A DNA stretch of 64,000 nucleotides from Kineosporia babensis (lineage in GTDB: Bacteria > Actinomycetota > Actinomycetes > Actinomycetales > Kineosporiaceae). The translations under genes were made by a program, and so were the position numbers. The notes beneath the pieces were generated by a model. That model saw only the letters and a list, made by a program, of their open reading frames with translations. It did no database searches and had not been told where the DNA came from. How positions within the stretch are numbered: the first letter of the stretch is position 1; every line of letters begins with the position of its first letter. The stretch covers positions 236,920 through 300,919 of the forward strand of contig NZ_JAJOMB010000008.1 of assembly GCF_021129305.1 (NCBI RefSeq), read 5' to 3'. Positions 34,623 to 42,700 of the stretch are shown here, one piece after another.

Positions 34623-35456
34623 CTAGCCGACGTCCGCGATCCGGTTGCGGGTGGGCGGTTCGGCCGGGCGCCGGGGTTGCTCGCCGGCGGTTCCGGCCAG
34701 CAGTACCTCTCGCACGTGCCGGCCCTGGCGCCGGCTGACCTGGAGCGTGCGCCCCCGCAGCCGTACCCGCATCCGACCGCCGACCGTGCGCACCTCGTCC
34801 ACATGGGGCAGCGCGACCATCGTGCTGCGGTGGATGCGCAGGAAGCCGTACGGTTCCCAGCGCTCTTCGAGGGTGCTCAGCGGAACCCGGATCAGATGGC
34901 TGCCACTGGCCGTGTGCAGCCGCGCGTAGTCACCCTGGGCCTGGACGAAGAGGATCTGCGAGCGCCGGATGAACCGGGTGACCCCGGCCAGCTCCACCGC
35001 GATCGTCTCGTCGGCACAGGACGCCACCGTGCGCCGCACCGCCTCGGCCAGCCGCTCGGCCGTCACCGGCTTGTCCACGTACTCCACCGAGTCCAGCTCG
35101 AACGAGCGCGGTGGGTGCGCCCGGGCCGGAACGGTGAAGACCAGATGCGGATGCCGGTCGATCCGGGCCAGGGCGCGAGCCAGGTGCGGCCCGTCCAGGC
35201 CAGGGGTGGACACGTCGCAGACCAGCAGGTCCACCGGGTCGTCGCGCAGGATCTGCAGGGCACCAGCGCGATTGCGCGTGGTGCGGACCGCACTGATCCG
35301 CGGATCGGCCCGGAAGAACTGGGTCATCCGAGCGAGTGCCGCTCCGTCGGGATCCACGATCAGTGCCCGTAGCGGAGCCGGGTCCGGGGGATGAGTCCAT
35401 CGCGGACCCGTTCGCACCCGACCAATAACCGTCACGTTCCCAGGCGCCGTTGCCAT
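34623..35456 (-). CDS. LytTR-family response regulator
   Basis: A 277-residue two-domain regulator. The receiver domain covers about residues 30-145 (ALIVDPDGAAL; phosphoacceptor Asp in LLVCDVSTPGLDGP; VDKPVT with the conserved lysine). The C-terminal LytTR DNA-binding domain covers about 155-255 (ILFVQAQGDYARLHT, FLRIHRSTMVALPHVDEV). The start is the ATG at 35456, seven bases from TACTCT, which with TTCACA 17 bases upstream makes a good leaderless promoter. No LytS-type sensor is adjacent. Divergent from GtrA. LytTR proteins elsewhere often control envelope or extracellular functions. Confidence 0.92.
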   Translation of the reverse strand: MATAPGNVTVIGRVRTGPRWTHPPDPAPLRALIVDPDGAALARMTQFFRADPRISAVRTTRNRAGALQILRDDPVDLLVCDVSTPGLDGPHLARALARIDRHPHLVFTVPARAHPPRSFELDSVEYVDKPVTAERLAEAVRRTVASCADETIAVELAGVTRFIRRSQILFVQAQGDYARLHTASGSHLIRVPLSTLEERWEPYGFLRIHRSTMVALPHVDEVRTVGGRMRVRLRGRTLQVSRRQGRHVREVLLAGTAGEQPRRPAEPPTRNRIADVG

Positions 35457-35463
35457 ACGTCCC

Positions 35464-35492
35464 AGAGTAGGGACGCTCCGTGCGCCTGTGAA
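35464..35492 (-). promoter_or_regulatory. Housekeeping-type leaderless promoter of the LytTR gene
   Basis: On the minus strand TTCACA (35487-35492) and TACTCT (35464-35469) are 17 bases apart, and the ATG begins seven bases after the -10. It is the best-matched promoter I found in the window. Confidence 0.65.
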
Positions 35493-35554
35493 CCTATGAA
35501 TTTCCACAAGTCACGCACAGACCGCTTTGAAGTTGGCGGCGCAGGCTGGCGGAC

Positions 35555-36004
35555 ATGACCGCAGCGACCCGTACGGATCACTCCGAATTCGCCGATCGCG
35601 CCCGAATCGGCGCAGGTCAGCGCGGGCGCACGGTGCGTCAGCTGATCCGCTTCGCCGGGGTCGGGGTGCTCAGCACGCTGGCCTACTCGGTGCTCTATCT
35701 GGTGCTGCGGAGTTTTCTGGGTTCGTTCGCGGCCAACACCCTGGCCCTGTTGATCACGGCGGTGGCGAACACCGCGGCCAACCGCCGGCTGACCTTCGGG
35801 GTGCGCGGGAACGCCGGGCTGGCCGGTGACCACGCGGTGGGTCTGCTGGCCTTCGGGGCCGGGTTGCTGCTGACGAACGGGTCGCTGGCGGTGGTGCACT
35901 GGGCCGGGGTGCAGGCCCACTGGGTCGAGGTGGTGGCCCTGACCTTGGCCAACGGGCTGGCCACGGTGTTGCGGTTCGTGGTGTTGCGGATGCGGATCTC
36001 CTAG
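35555..36004 (+). CDS. GtrA-family membrane protein
   Basis: A 149-residue polytopic protein of the GtrA family, whose members act in polysaccharide or teichoic-acid glycosylation, probably moving lipid-linked sugars. Four hydrophobic segments follow the N-terminal tail: FAGVGVLSTLAYSVLYLVL near residue 34, ANTLALLITAVANTAANRRL near 59, VGLLAFGAGLLLTNGSL near 94, and LTLANGLATVLRFVVLR near 128. The Asn/Arg pattern in AANRRLTF is typical. The ATG at 35555 has only a weak GGCGG before it. It is divergent from the LytTR regulator; whether they are functionally linked is unknown. Confidence 0.85.
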   Translation: MTAATRTDHSEFADRARIGAGQRGRTVRQLIRFAGVGVLSTLAYSVLYLVLRSFLGSFAANTLALLITAVANTAANRRLTFGVRGNAGLAGDHAVGLLAFGAGLLLTNGSLAVVHWAGVQAHWVEVVALTLANGLATVLRFVVLRMRIS

Positions 36005-36104
36005 GGCTCCAAACTTGGGACGTCGTGCTCGCCTCGGGCGCTCGGGCGCGCCTTGGGATTCCGGGCCGGTCCTGGACCTCGAGACTGTCGCCCTGCCCGA
36101 CCCG

Positions 36105-36148
36105 CGTTGTGTACACACGGGACATCCGGTACCAGGTGCACGCATCCG
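36105..36148. promoter_or_regulatory. Interspersed motif copy B (TGTGTACACA plus CATCCGGTACCAGGTG)
   Basis: TGTGTACACA at 36108-36117 and GGTAC at 36128 reproduce the site at 7551 with the same spacing. CATCCGGTACCAGGTG (36124-36139) recurs exactly at 41483-41498. This copy is 45-90 bases before the Fic-like gene. Confidence 0.5.
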
Positions 36149-36180
36149 CACGGGCCAGGGGCCCGAAATCTCGGTGCACG

Positions 36181-36186
36181 TAGGCT
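36181..36186 (+). promoter_or_regulatory. Leaderless -10 element (TAGGCT) of the Fic-like gene
   Basis: TAGGCT is followed by seven bases and the GTG at 36194. There is no ribosome-binding sequence, which supports this start over an ATG 47 codons upstream. Confidence 0.45.
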
Positions 36187-36193
36187 CCGAGCC

Positions 36194-37033
36194 GTGACTA
36201 CGTTGGCGCAGAGCCTGGCCGCGCTGGAGACCCTCCCCGGAGTGAGCGCCGCCGTACAGTCGGCCCGCACGGCCTGTACCGAGATCCGCTGGCACAACGC
36301 CCTGCGCCGACGCTCAGCCGAGGCCCGGGCGGAAGCCACCGTGCGCTCAGCCCGCAACTCCGCCGCGCTGGAAGGCGCGCGCTACCCCGTAGACCTGGTG
36401 CGCGATGCCGCCCGCGGCGCCTCAGCTCTGCCGGACGACGCGTCGGGGCAGTTGGCCCAGGCGGCGATCCGGACCTACTCCGAAGCCGCGCAGGTGGAGA
36501 AGACTCTCGCCACCGCGCCGGCCCAGGCATTGGCCCGGCTGCATCTGGCCGCGGCCGGGGGGCTGATTCCCGCGGAACAGGTGGGGCGGCCGCGGCAAGG
36601 GACTGAATTGCCCGGCGACGGGATCGGCGAGCCCGCCCATGCTCCGGTCGGAGCTGCGCTGGGAGCCCGGTTGAACGGCATCACCGATCTGCTGTCGGCC
36701 CCGGCCTCGGCGCCCGCGCTGATCGTGGCGGCGCTGGTGCACGCCGAGATCCTTACGGCCCGGCCTTTCATTGCTGGGAACGGCCTGGTCGCCCGGGCGG
36801 CCGCACATGCCGTGGTGGTCGGGCGCGGACTGGATCCGATGGGCGTGGTGGTTTGGGAGGCCGCGCATTTGGACGCTGGACCGGGTTATCACCGCCGACT
36901 TCAGGCCTACACGACGGGAAGCACTGCAGCGGTTGCGGATTGGCTCGTGCACTGTGCGGATGCGGTGGTGAAGGGCGCTCAGGAGGGGCGCGTGGTGTGC
37001 GACGCGGTGACGATGGGACGAGTCACCGGCTGA
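36194..37033 (+). CDS. Fic-like protein with an eroded active site
   Basis: A 279-residue all-helical protein. The segment HAEILTARPFIAGNGLVARA near residue 185-205 aligns with the Fic core HPFxxGNGRxxR, but the catalytic histidine is arginine, the acidic residue before GN is alanine, and the arginine after GNG is leucine; only PF and GNG survive. An SARNSAALEGARY stretch near 55 recalls the inhibitory S/TxxxE(G/N) helix of regulated Fic proteins. AMP transfer therefore seems unlikely. Actinobacterial relatives beside HAD-IB and Tad genes are often labelled oxidoreductase without evidence. The gene is followed by the HAD-IB hydrolase on the other strand. Confidence 0.6.
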   Translation: MTTLAQSLAALETLPGVSAAVQSARTACTEIRWHNALRRRSAEARAEATVRSARNSAALEGARYPVDLVRDAARGASALPDDASGQLAQAAIRTYSEAAQVEKTLATAPAQALARLHLAAAGGLIPAEQVGRPRQGTELPGDGIGEPAHAPVGAALGARLNGITDLLSAPASAPALIVAALVHAEILTARPFIAGNGLVARAAAHAVVVGRGLDPMGVVVWEAAHLDAGPGYHRRLQAYTTGSTAAVADWLVHCADAVVKGAQEGRVVCDAVTMGRVTG

Positions 37034-37495
37034 TTTCTGGCCATCGGGGCGGTTTTTCGCCGAGTTACCCCGTCCATCGTTTTGATCTGAATCGAAAAGT
37101 GTCACCCGGATGGAGTACTCGATCAGGCACTCAGGTGCCGTTCGTCGCACGGATGGCCGCTACTTGCCGGTTGGGTGCTGACTAACGCGGTTTTCCGGAG
37201 TAGACAAGGAGTCACGGTTCTTCGGCCCGGAAGTTCGGGCCCGGAGAATCGCCCGGACCGCACGATCCGCCGGTACCCACGCGCGATCAGTCCACGCGAG
37301 GACCCGCTCGGACGGGCTTGCACCGCTCCAGCGAAAAGTATCTGCGTGCTTGGTAGCCGTGCGTGTCGTGCATCGGGTGGCGGCGCCCAGCTGCGGGGCG
37401 CCGCCACCCATCACAACTTCATCCGCCCCGTCTTCGGTTCCGCCATCCCCCGGATCGAGGTGAATCAGCGAAAGTTGCCCACGGGAGCGGGTTTC
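37034..37495. other. Intergenic region between convergent Fic-like and HAD-IB genes
   Basis: 462 bases with no supported gene. Near its right side GGGTGGCGGCGCCC (37375-37388) and GGGCGCCGCCACCC (37396-37409) form a perfect 14-bp stem with a seven-base loop, a likely terminator for the HAD-IB gene. The rest shows no hairpin or coding signature. Confidence 0.55.
37375..37409 (-). terminator. Hairpin downstream of the HAD-IB gene
   Basis: A perfect 14-bp stem with loop AGCTGCG, about 87 bases after the HAD stop. It lacks a strong T run, so termination strength is uncertain. Confidence 0.55.
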
Positions 37496-38359
37496 CTACT
37501 CCGGCCGGGAGAGCGTCCGACGAGACCGGGCGAACTCCCGGCCGGAGGACTGTTTGCCGGCCTCCTTGCGGCGGCTGGCGTACCAGACCAGCCCCGCCGC
37601 CGCACTGGCACCGGCCCCCAGGGCGGCGGTCCGGGCGGCCGTCTGGGCCGGGAACTTCGGGCGCAGGCTGACCGGGCGGCTGAAGTCCTGCACCAGCCAG
37701 CCCCGGGCCTGCGCCTCCCGCCGCAAAGCCTTGTCCGGGTTGACCGCGACCGGATGCCCCACTGCAGCCAGCAGCGGCAGGTCGGTCACCGAGTCGCTGT
37801 AGGCGAAGCAGGCGTCCAGGTCATAGCCCCGCTCGGCCGCCATCTCGCGGACCGCGGCGGCCTTGTTCTCGCCGTAGGCGTAGTACTCGATGGTGCCGTT
37901 GTAGCGCCCCTCGTCGATGCCCATACGGGTGGCGATGACGTGGTCGGCGCCGAGCATCGCACCGATCGGCTCGACCAGCTCCACCCCCGAGGCGGACACG
38001 ATGACGACGTCCCGGCCGGCCGCCCGGTGCTCGGCGATCAGGGCGGTCGCCTCCTCGTAGACGATCGGCACGATCAGCTCGGTCAGGGTGGTGGCCACGA
38101 TGTCGCGGACCTGCTGCACCTCCCAGCCGATCACCATCCGGGAGACCTGCTGGCGCATCCGCTCCATCTGAGTGTGATCAGCGCCACTGGCATGGTAGAA
38201 GAAGTGCACGTAGGCACTGCGCAGCATCGCCGAGCGGCTCAGCAGGCCGTTGGTGTGGAAGGGCCGCGAGAAGGCCATCGTGCTGGACCGGGCGATGACG
38301 GTCTTGTCCAGGTCGAAGAACGCGGCTTCACGGCCCCTGCCAGCTGTCTCGCCACCCAT
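37496..38359 (-). CDS. HAD-IB family hydrolase (SerB-like), membrane tethered
   Basis: A 287-residue haloacid-dehalogenase-type phosphatase. Motif I is FFDLDKTVIARSS (nucleophile and acid Asp), motif II SASGVELVEPI near 145, and motif III/IV YSDSVTDLPLLAAVG near 200 with the magnesium Asp. The C-terminal 50 residues contain a hydrophobic stretch (AALGAGASAAAGLVWYAS), suggesting a tail anchor. The start is the ATG at 38359, six bases from TATTCT, a leaderless layout. This family next to Ssd/Tad and a 6C RNA is a conserved actinobacterial neighbourhood. Likely substrates are phosphoserine or a phospholipid-type phosphate, not proven. Confidence 0.88.
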   Translation of the reverse strand: MGGETAGRGREAAFFDLDKTVIARSSTMAFSRPFHTNGLLSRSAMLRSAYVHFFYHASGADHTQMERMRQQVSRMVIGWEVQQVRDIVATTLTELIVPIVYEEATALIAEHRAAGRDVVIVSASGVELVEPIGAMLGADHVIATRMGIDEGRYNGTIEYYAYGENKAAAVREMAAERGYDLDACFAYSDSVTDLPLLAAVGHPVAVNPDKALRREAQARGWLVQDFSRPVSLRPKFPAQTAARTAALGAGASAAAGLVWYASRRKEAGKQSSGREFARSRRTLSRPE

Positions 38360-38365
38360 GGCGCC

Positions 38366-38371
38366 AGAATA
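38366..38371 (-). promoter_or_regulatory. Leaderless -10 element (TATTCT) of the HAD-IB gene
   Basis: On the minus strand TATTCT, six bases, then ATG. No ribosome-binding sequence is present between them. Confidence 0.5.
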
Positions 38372-38602
38372 GGCGCAGCCCGAGATCACTCGCAGTGAAT
38401 GACCGCAAACCCTGCGCGAGCGCTTTCGAATGACCCGGCCTGGGCGTTTTGGAAACGGGTTGGTCCGGAATGGCCCTGACCGAACGTATTCGGCCGCGTG
38501 CTCAACGACATTTCGCGATTACGCAACGTGCTTGGGCGTTACCGGAATCGTGTTTTGCTCCGCCGAATCCGGGTGAGTTGCCGCCGACCGGTGGCGTAGG
38601 TG

Positions 38603-38632
38603 TTGCACGAGACGCCACGAGGGGTACAGACT
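38603..38632 (+). promoter_or_regulatory. Promoter of the 6C small RNA
   Basis: TTGCAC (38603-38608) is separated by 16 bases from TACAGA (38625-38630). The expected start near 38636 is just before the two hairpins of the RNA. Confidence 0.5.
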
Positions 38633-38633
38633 G

Positions 38634-38737
38634 ATCTAGCCGGCTTAATTGCCGTGCCCGCCCGGTCCGACTCCTCCCCCCCGAGCCGGACCGGCCAGAC
38701 GGCCCCCGCTCCCCCCCAGCGGGGGCCGTCGCCTTTT
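38634..38737 (+). ncRNA. 6C small RNA
   Basis: A stand-alone transcript of about 100 bases can be drawn between the divergent HAD-IB and ssd genes. Hairpin 1 pairs CCGGTCCG plus CTC with GAG plus CGGACCGG (38662-38694, one mismatch) and has the loop CTCCCCCCC. Hairpin 2 pairs GACGGCCCCCGCT with AGCGGGGGCCGTC (38698-38730) and has a loop of seven C, followed by GCCTTTTG as terminator. Two hairpins with six or more C in each loop define the actinobacterial 6C RNA, which in Mycobacterium also lies between ssd and the HAD gene. Exact ends are estimated. Confidence 0.88.
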
Positions 38738-38770
38738 GCGCCTCGGCTCCTGGCTCACACGAACCGGGGT

Positions 38771-38779
38771 TTATCCACA
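38771..38779 (+). promoter_or_regulatory. DnaA-box-like sequence before ssd
   Basis: TTATCCACA is an exact match to the bacterial DnaA-box consensus, 52 bases before the ssd start. A single 9-mer can occur by chance in 64 kb, so this is only suggestive. Confidence 0.3.
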
Positions 38780-38830
38780 GACCGGCTTCCGAGGGCGACT
38801 TCCTGACCCGGCGAGCCTCAGCCTCTTCGT

Positions 38831-39949
38831 ATGGCTTCTGTCTGGTTGCTGCTGCTGACCGCCGAGCCGCTCCTGGTCGCCACGGTCGAGCGGCTGGCGG
38901 CGGCCTACGGGGTCGGGGTCCAGGTCTCCTCGCTGGGGGTCTCGTCGCTGAGGGCTTTCGAGCAACGGACGTCGGTGGTGGGTTCGGGGGTCCCTCCGGC
39001 TCTGGTGCTGGTCGGGGCCGATCACGAACCCGCGGCCGGGCTGCCCGCGTCAGCTTCGGGGGTACCCCGGCTGCTCCTGGCCGTCGGCCCACCGCACGAA
39101 GGGCTGTGGCGCTCGGCGCTGGAGCTACGCGCCGAGCAGGTGGTGCTGTTACCCGAGGGCGAGCACCTGCTGGAAGACCGGCTGGCCCGGCTCGGCTCGA
39201 CCGGTGCGCTCACGCTGGGCGTGATCGGCGGGTGCGGCGGCGCCGGAGCCAGCGTCCTGGCCGCGGCCCTGGCCCGAACCGCAGCAGCGGCCACCCCCAC
39301 CCTGCTGGTCGAGATGGACGGCTTCAGCGGCGGCGCCGACCTGCTGCTCGGCGCCGAGGACGAGCCCGGGCTGCGCTGGCCGGACCTGGCCTCGGCCCGG
39401 GGCCGGTTGCTCCCGGGCAGCCTGGCCACCTCGCTGCCCCTGATCGACGGCGTGCACGTGCTGGCCTCCGTCCGCGCCGGCCCACCCCTCCAGCTGTCGG
39501 TGGCGGCCGTGGGCGCGGTGCTCGACTCGGCCCGCTCCGAGTTCGGTGTGGTGGTGGTAGACCTGCCCAGGCACCTCGATGAGGCCTCCAGCGCCGCCGT
39601 GCGGGCCTTGGACGCCTGTCTGGCCGTAGTTCCCTCCGAGGTGCGCGCCGTGGCCTCAGCGCAGCGCGTGGCCGCTTCGCTGCGCCCGCTCGTAGGAGAC
39701 CTGCGAGCCGTCGTACGCGGACCCGCACCTTCCGGGCTCAGCCCGCTCAGCATCTGCAGTGCACTCGACCTGCCCCTGGCCGGCCTGCTGCCGCCGGAGC
39801 CCCGGCTCAGGGCCGCGCTGGAACGGGGCGAGCCGCCCGGTCTGCGCGAGCGAGGCCCACTGGCCCGGTTCTGCCGAGAGCTGCTCGGGCCGGAACTGCC
39901 CGGTGCGCGGACGGGCCGTCGTGGTGCCGCGCAGGAGATGCTGCGGTGA
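38831..39949 (+). CDS. Ssd / TadZ-CpaE-like ParA-superfamily protein
   Basis: A 372-residue MinD/ParA-like protein of the septum-site-determining (Ssd) or TadZ group, thought to position the Tad secretion apparatus. An N-terminal receiver-like part (about 1-125) precedes the ATPase-like domain. The P-loop is GVIGGCGGAGASVLAAALA near residue 135, where the invariant lysines of the deviant Walker A motif are absent, so nucleotide hydrolysis is doubtful. FGVVVVDLPRH near 237 is the Walker B equivalent. The ATG at 38831 lacks a clear ribosome site. The stop overlaps the tadA GTG. It opens the Tad operon, downstream of the 6C RNA. Confidence 0.85.
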   Translation: MASVWLLLLTAEPLLVATVERLAAAYGVGVQVSSLGVSSLRAFEQRTSVVGSGVPPALVLVGADHEPAAGLPASASGVPRLLLAVGPPHEGLWRSALELRAEQVVLLPEGEHLLEDRLARLGSTGALTLGVIGGCGGAGASVLAAALARTAAAATPTLLVEMDGFSGGADLLLGAEDEPGLRWPDLASARGRLLPGSLATSLPLIDGVHVLASVRAGPPLQLSVAAVGAVLDSARSEFGVVVVDLPRHLDEASSAAVRALDACLAVVPSEVRAVASAQRVAASLRPLVGDLRAVVRGPAPSGLSPLSICSALDLPLAGLLPPEPRLRAALERGEPPGLRERGPLARFCRELLGPELPGARTGRRGAAQEMLR

Positions 39950-41277
39950 GTGATTCCGAGGCTCTCCTGGCCGAGGTAGTGACCAGGCTGCGAGGCGGAC
40001 TGGCCGGGCGTGGGTCATCCGGGCTGGGCACCGCCGGTCAGGCCGCCCTCGGTAGCGTCGCTGCGGGAATCGGTTCCGGCGGGCTGGATTACACCGGGTC
40101 GGGCCTGGCCGGGCTGGATCCGAGCAGGCCGAATCTGACGGGACCGGGCGGAAGCGCTGGGCCGGACCTGGGCGAGTTGGCGTCATTGGTGGCCGCCACT
40201 TCGGCCGAGCTCGGCCAGGTTCTGGGGCAGGCCGACGTCTTGGCGGTCACCAAGCGGATCAGTGCGGAGCTGTGGGGGCTCGGCCCGCTGCAGCCCTTTC
40301 TGGAACTGCCCAGCGTCACCGACGTCCTGGTGAACGGCCCCGGCGAAGTCTGGCTGGACCGCGGCGAAGGCCTCAGCCGAGTGCCCTGCCCCACCGCCCT
40401 GGCCGATGAAAGCGCCGTTCGTGCCCTGGCCACCCGCCTGGCCGCCGCGGGCGGACGACGCCTGGACGACGCCGCCCCCTACGCCGACGCCCGCCTCGAG
40501 GGAGGCATCCGCCTGCATGCCGTCATTCCGCCGGTTGCTCCTACCGGCACCCTGATCTCGCTGCGGGTCCTGCGCCAAGAGCCGCTGCCGTTGGACGCTT
40601 TGGTTTCGTCGGGGTCCATCCCGCCCGGCTGGTCCGAAGTCCTGCGGGCCATGGTCACCACCAAGGCGGCCTTCCTGGTCAGCGGGGGAACCGGGGCCGG
40701 CAAGACCACTCTGCTGGCCTCGCTGCTCTCGCTGGTCCCTCCCACCGAACGGATCGTGCTGGTCGAGGACGTGGGCGAGCTCCGGCCGGCCCACCCTCAC
40801 CTGGTCCGGCTGGAGGCCCGGCACGCCAACGTCGAGGGCGCCGGCGCAATCGGCCTGGAAGCGCTGGTCCGCCAGGCGCTGCGGATGCGACCCGACCGAG
40901 TGGTGGTCGGAGAGTGCCGCGGGGCCGAAGTCCGAGATCTGCTGGCAGCCCTGAACACTGGCCATGCCGGAGGTTGCGGCACCGTGCACGCCAACGCGCC
41001 CGCCGACGTCCCGGCTCGTCTCGAAGCGTTGGGGGCGCTGGCCGGGCTCTCTGCAGACGCGGTGCGGGCCCAGGCTGCGGCTGCCCTGGATGCAGTGGTG
41101 CACGTGGAAAGACGAGGAGGCCGAAGACGCGTGATGCAGATAGCCATCGCCCGGCGCAGCGAACGAGGTGACCTGGCCATGCTGCCGGCCCTGACCGCAG
41201 ATCCTCGCGATCCGGCTTCGGAAGGAAAGGCCGGACCAGGCTGGGCAGAGTTGGCCGAGCGTCTGGAGAAGTCTTGA
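39946..41277 (+). CDS. tadA: TadA/CpaF-type secretion ATPase
   Basis: A 443-residue type II/IV secretion ATPase that drives assembly of Flp-type pili. Walker A is VSGGTGAGKTTLLASLL near residue 245, the Asp box LVEDVGEL follows, Walker B region RPDRVVVGECRGAEVRDLL is near 315, and the His box TGHAGGCGTVHANAP is near 340. A Gly-rich low-complexity insert lies at about residues 13-65. The GTG at 39946 overlaps the ssd stop (GTGA). Downstream, tadB does not overlap as usual; a 269-base gap intervenes. Confidence 0.93.
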   Translation: MSDSEALLAEVVTRLRGGLAGRGSSGLGTAGQAALGSVAAGIGSGGLDYTGSGLAGLDPSRPNLTGPGGSAGPDLGELASLVAATSAELGQVLGQADVLAVTKRISAELWGLGPLQPFLELPSVTDVLVNGPGEVWLDRGEGLSRVPCPTALADESAVRALATRLAAAGGRRLDDAAPYADARLEGGIRLHAVIPPVAPTGTLISLRVLRQEPLPLDALVSSGSIPPGWSEVLRAMVTTKAAFLVSGGTGAGKTTLLASLLSLVPPTERIVLVEDVGELRPAHPHLVRLEARHANVEGAGAIGLEALVRQALRMRPDRVVVGECRGAEVRDLLAALNTGHAGGCGTVHANAPADVPARLEALGALAGLSADAVRAQAAAALDAVVHVERRGGRRRVMQIAIARRSERGDLAMLPALTADPRDPASEGKAGPGWAELAERLEKS

Positions 41278-41546
41278 TCACGCCAACCGAGCTAGGTCGG
41301 GCGAAGTAGCCCTGGCCGACATCGCACAGCAGGTCCGATTGCCCCGCTGCGGACTCCCCGCCCCCTTCCGATTCTTGCCCATTGCATCGCTTTCAGTCCC
41401 CAAGTCGCTACGAACCCAGGTGCGGTGGCCTCCTCCGGCGCCCACAACGTCCTTTGTTGAAGTGGCCGCCCACCTTCTGATGCATCCGGTACCAGGTGGA
41501 CACGTTCGACAGCATCCTCGGCTCTTGACCCGGAAGGATTTTCGCC
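41278..41546 (+). other. tadA-tadB spacer containing two interspersed motifs
   Basis: 269 bases where actinobacterial tad genes are normally tightly packed. At 41435-41460 it holds CCGGCGCCCAC-AACGTCCTTTGTTGA, matching 58122-58149, and at 41483-41498 CATCCGGTACCAGGTG, identical to 36124-36139. It may contain an internal promoter for tadB onward. Confidence 0.5.
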
Positions 41547-42206
41547 ATGCAACCATCGCCCTCACCGCCATGGAGGCCAGCTGTTCGCGGGCCGATGCGT
41601 CGCCTGAACCGTCCTCCCGGAGAACCGATTCCTACTTCGTTGGACGGAGTAGTTCTAGGTCGGGACGATGCGGCGCAACTCTGTGGTCGCGTGTCAGCGC
41701 TTTCCCGGGCGGGCGTCCCACCGGGGCGCGCGTGGGAGGTGCTGGCGTCTGGAAGAGGGCCAGATGCACAGGTCGCGAAGATGGTTGCCGTCATGCTCTC
41801 GATGGGCGGAACTACTTCCGAAGGGCTGCGTCTGGCGGCCGTCAACTGCGAAGGTCCAGGGGTGGAGGCGCTGGAGTGGCTGGCCGCCACTGCTGAAGTC
41901 ATCCGGCGGTCCGGCGCCCCTGCGGCTGCCATTTTCGATGGGATCGGCGCTGGATTGCTCGCCCAGATCGCAGAGGCGGACGAGCGGGACGTGGCGTTGG
42001 CCGGGCCGCGCACCACCGCCCGAGTACTGGCAACGCTACCGGTGATCGGGCTGCTGCTGGGCGCAGTGCTGGGGGTGAACACGCTCGGGGTGCTACTCGG
42101 GACGAATGCTGGAATGGCGTGTTTGATTACGGGTGGGGCGTTCTGGTGGGGCGGTCGTCGATGGACCGCCCGGATGGTGCGAACGGCTTCGGAGAACAGC
42201 CGATGA
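41547..42206 (+). CDS. tadB: TadB-like pilus assembly membrane protein
   Basis: A 219-residue type II secretion F-domain protein. The F-domain is seen in ALSRAGVPPGRAWEVLA near residue 50 and VEALEWLAATAEVIRRSGAP near 105, and two adjacent hydrophobic segments end the protein (ATLPVIGLLLGAVLGVNTLGV near 160, AGMACLITGGAFWWG near 185). It is shorter than proteobacterial TadB, as usual in actinobacteria. GGAAGGA lies about eight bases before the ATG at 41547. The next gene overlaps its stop. The first 20 residues are Pro/Arg-rich and may be cytoplasmic. Confidence 0.82.
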   Translation: MQPSPSPPWRPAVRGPMRRLNRPPGEPIPTSLDGVVLGRDDAAQLCGRVSALSRAGVPPGRAWEVLASGRGPDAQVAKMVAVMLSMGGTTSEGLRLAAVNCEGPGVEALEWLAATAEVIRRSGAPAAAIFDGIGAGLLAQIAEADERDVALAGPRTTARVLATLPVIGLLLGAVLGVNTLGVLLGTNAGMACLITGGAFWWGGRRWTARMVRTASENSR

Positions 42207-42700
42207 ACCATCGGCTGGACAATGCGCTGCGGCCGTATCGCCGACAGGTTGATCTGGAGGTCGAGGCAACCGTTGCGGCCATGCCTGGACCGCTGGTGCT
42301 GGACCTGCTGGCGGCGCTGATCGAGAGTGGGGCGCCACCGTCGGCGGCGTTGCGTGATGCCGGATCTGCGCTGGCCGACCTTGGCGACCCTCGTGGGGAA
42401 AAACTGCTTCTGCTGAGCGATCTCGTCAACAGCCCATTGTCCGAACAGGCTGCGCCAGAGGCAGACAGCACCACGGCCGCGCTCGCTGAGGCCCTGACCT
42501 TGGCCGGGCGCTCTGGCCTGCCTCCTTCTGCCCTGATCCGCCGAGCTGCCACCGAGGAACGACGGCGGCAGGCGGCTGCGCGGGCGGCGGCCATCCAGCG
42601 CCTGGAGGTGCTGCTGGTCATCCCGGGTGCGGTCTGCTTACTGCCCGCCTTCGCTCTGCTCGGCATCGTGCCGCTGGTGATCCGACTTACCACGGGCTGA
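42203..42700 (+). CDS. tadC: TadC-like pilus assembly membrane protein
   Basis: A 165-residue partner of TadB with the F-domain pattern LVLDLLAALIESGAPPSAAL near residue 33, ALTLAGRSGLPPSALIRRAA near 98 and a C-terminal membrane segment VLLVIPGAVCLLPAFALLGI near 142. The ATG at 42203 overlaps the tadB stop by four bases and has GGAG eight bases upstream; longer in-frame readings are rejected. With TadB it should form the inner-membrane platform for the pilin. A gap of 152 bases follows before the pilin gene. Confidence 0.8.
   Translation: MNHRLDNALRPYRRQVDLEVEATVAAMPGPLVLDLLAALIESGAPPSAALRDAGSALADLGDPRGEKLLLLSDLVNSPLSEQAAPEADSTTAALAEALTLAGRSGLPPSALIRRAATEERRRQAAARAAAIQRLEVLLVIPGAVCLLPAFALLGIVPLVIRLTTG

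Noticed and set aside
37175..37495. Open frames in the gap after the Fic-like gene
   Set aside because: No recognisable domains, no start signals, and they run antisense into the HAD-IB gene.
41339..41560. Longer tadB or separate small gene in the spacer
   Set aside because: The frame is not that of tadB and the amino-acid composition is typical of a shadow frame; tadB has its own ribosome site at 41547.
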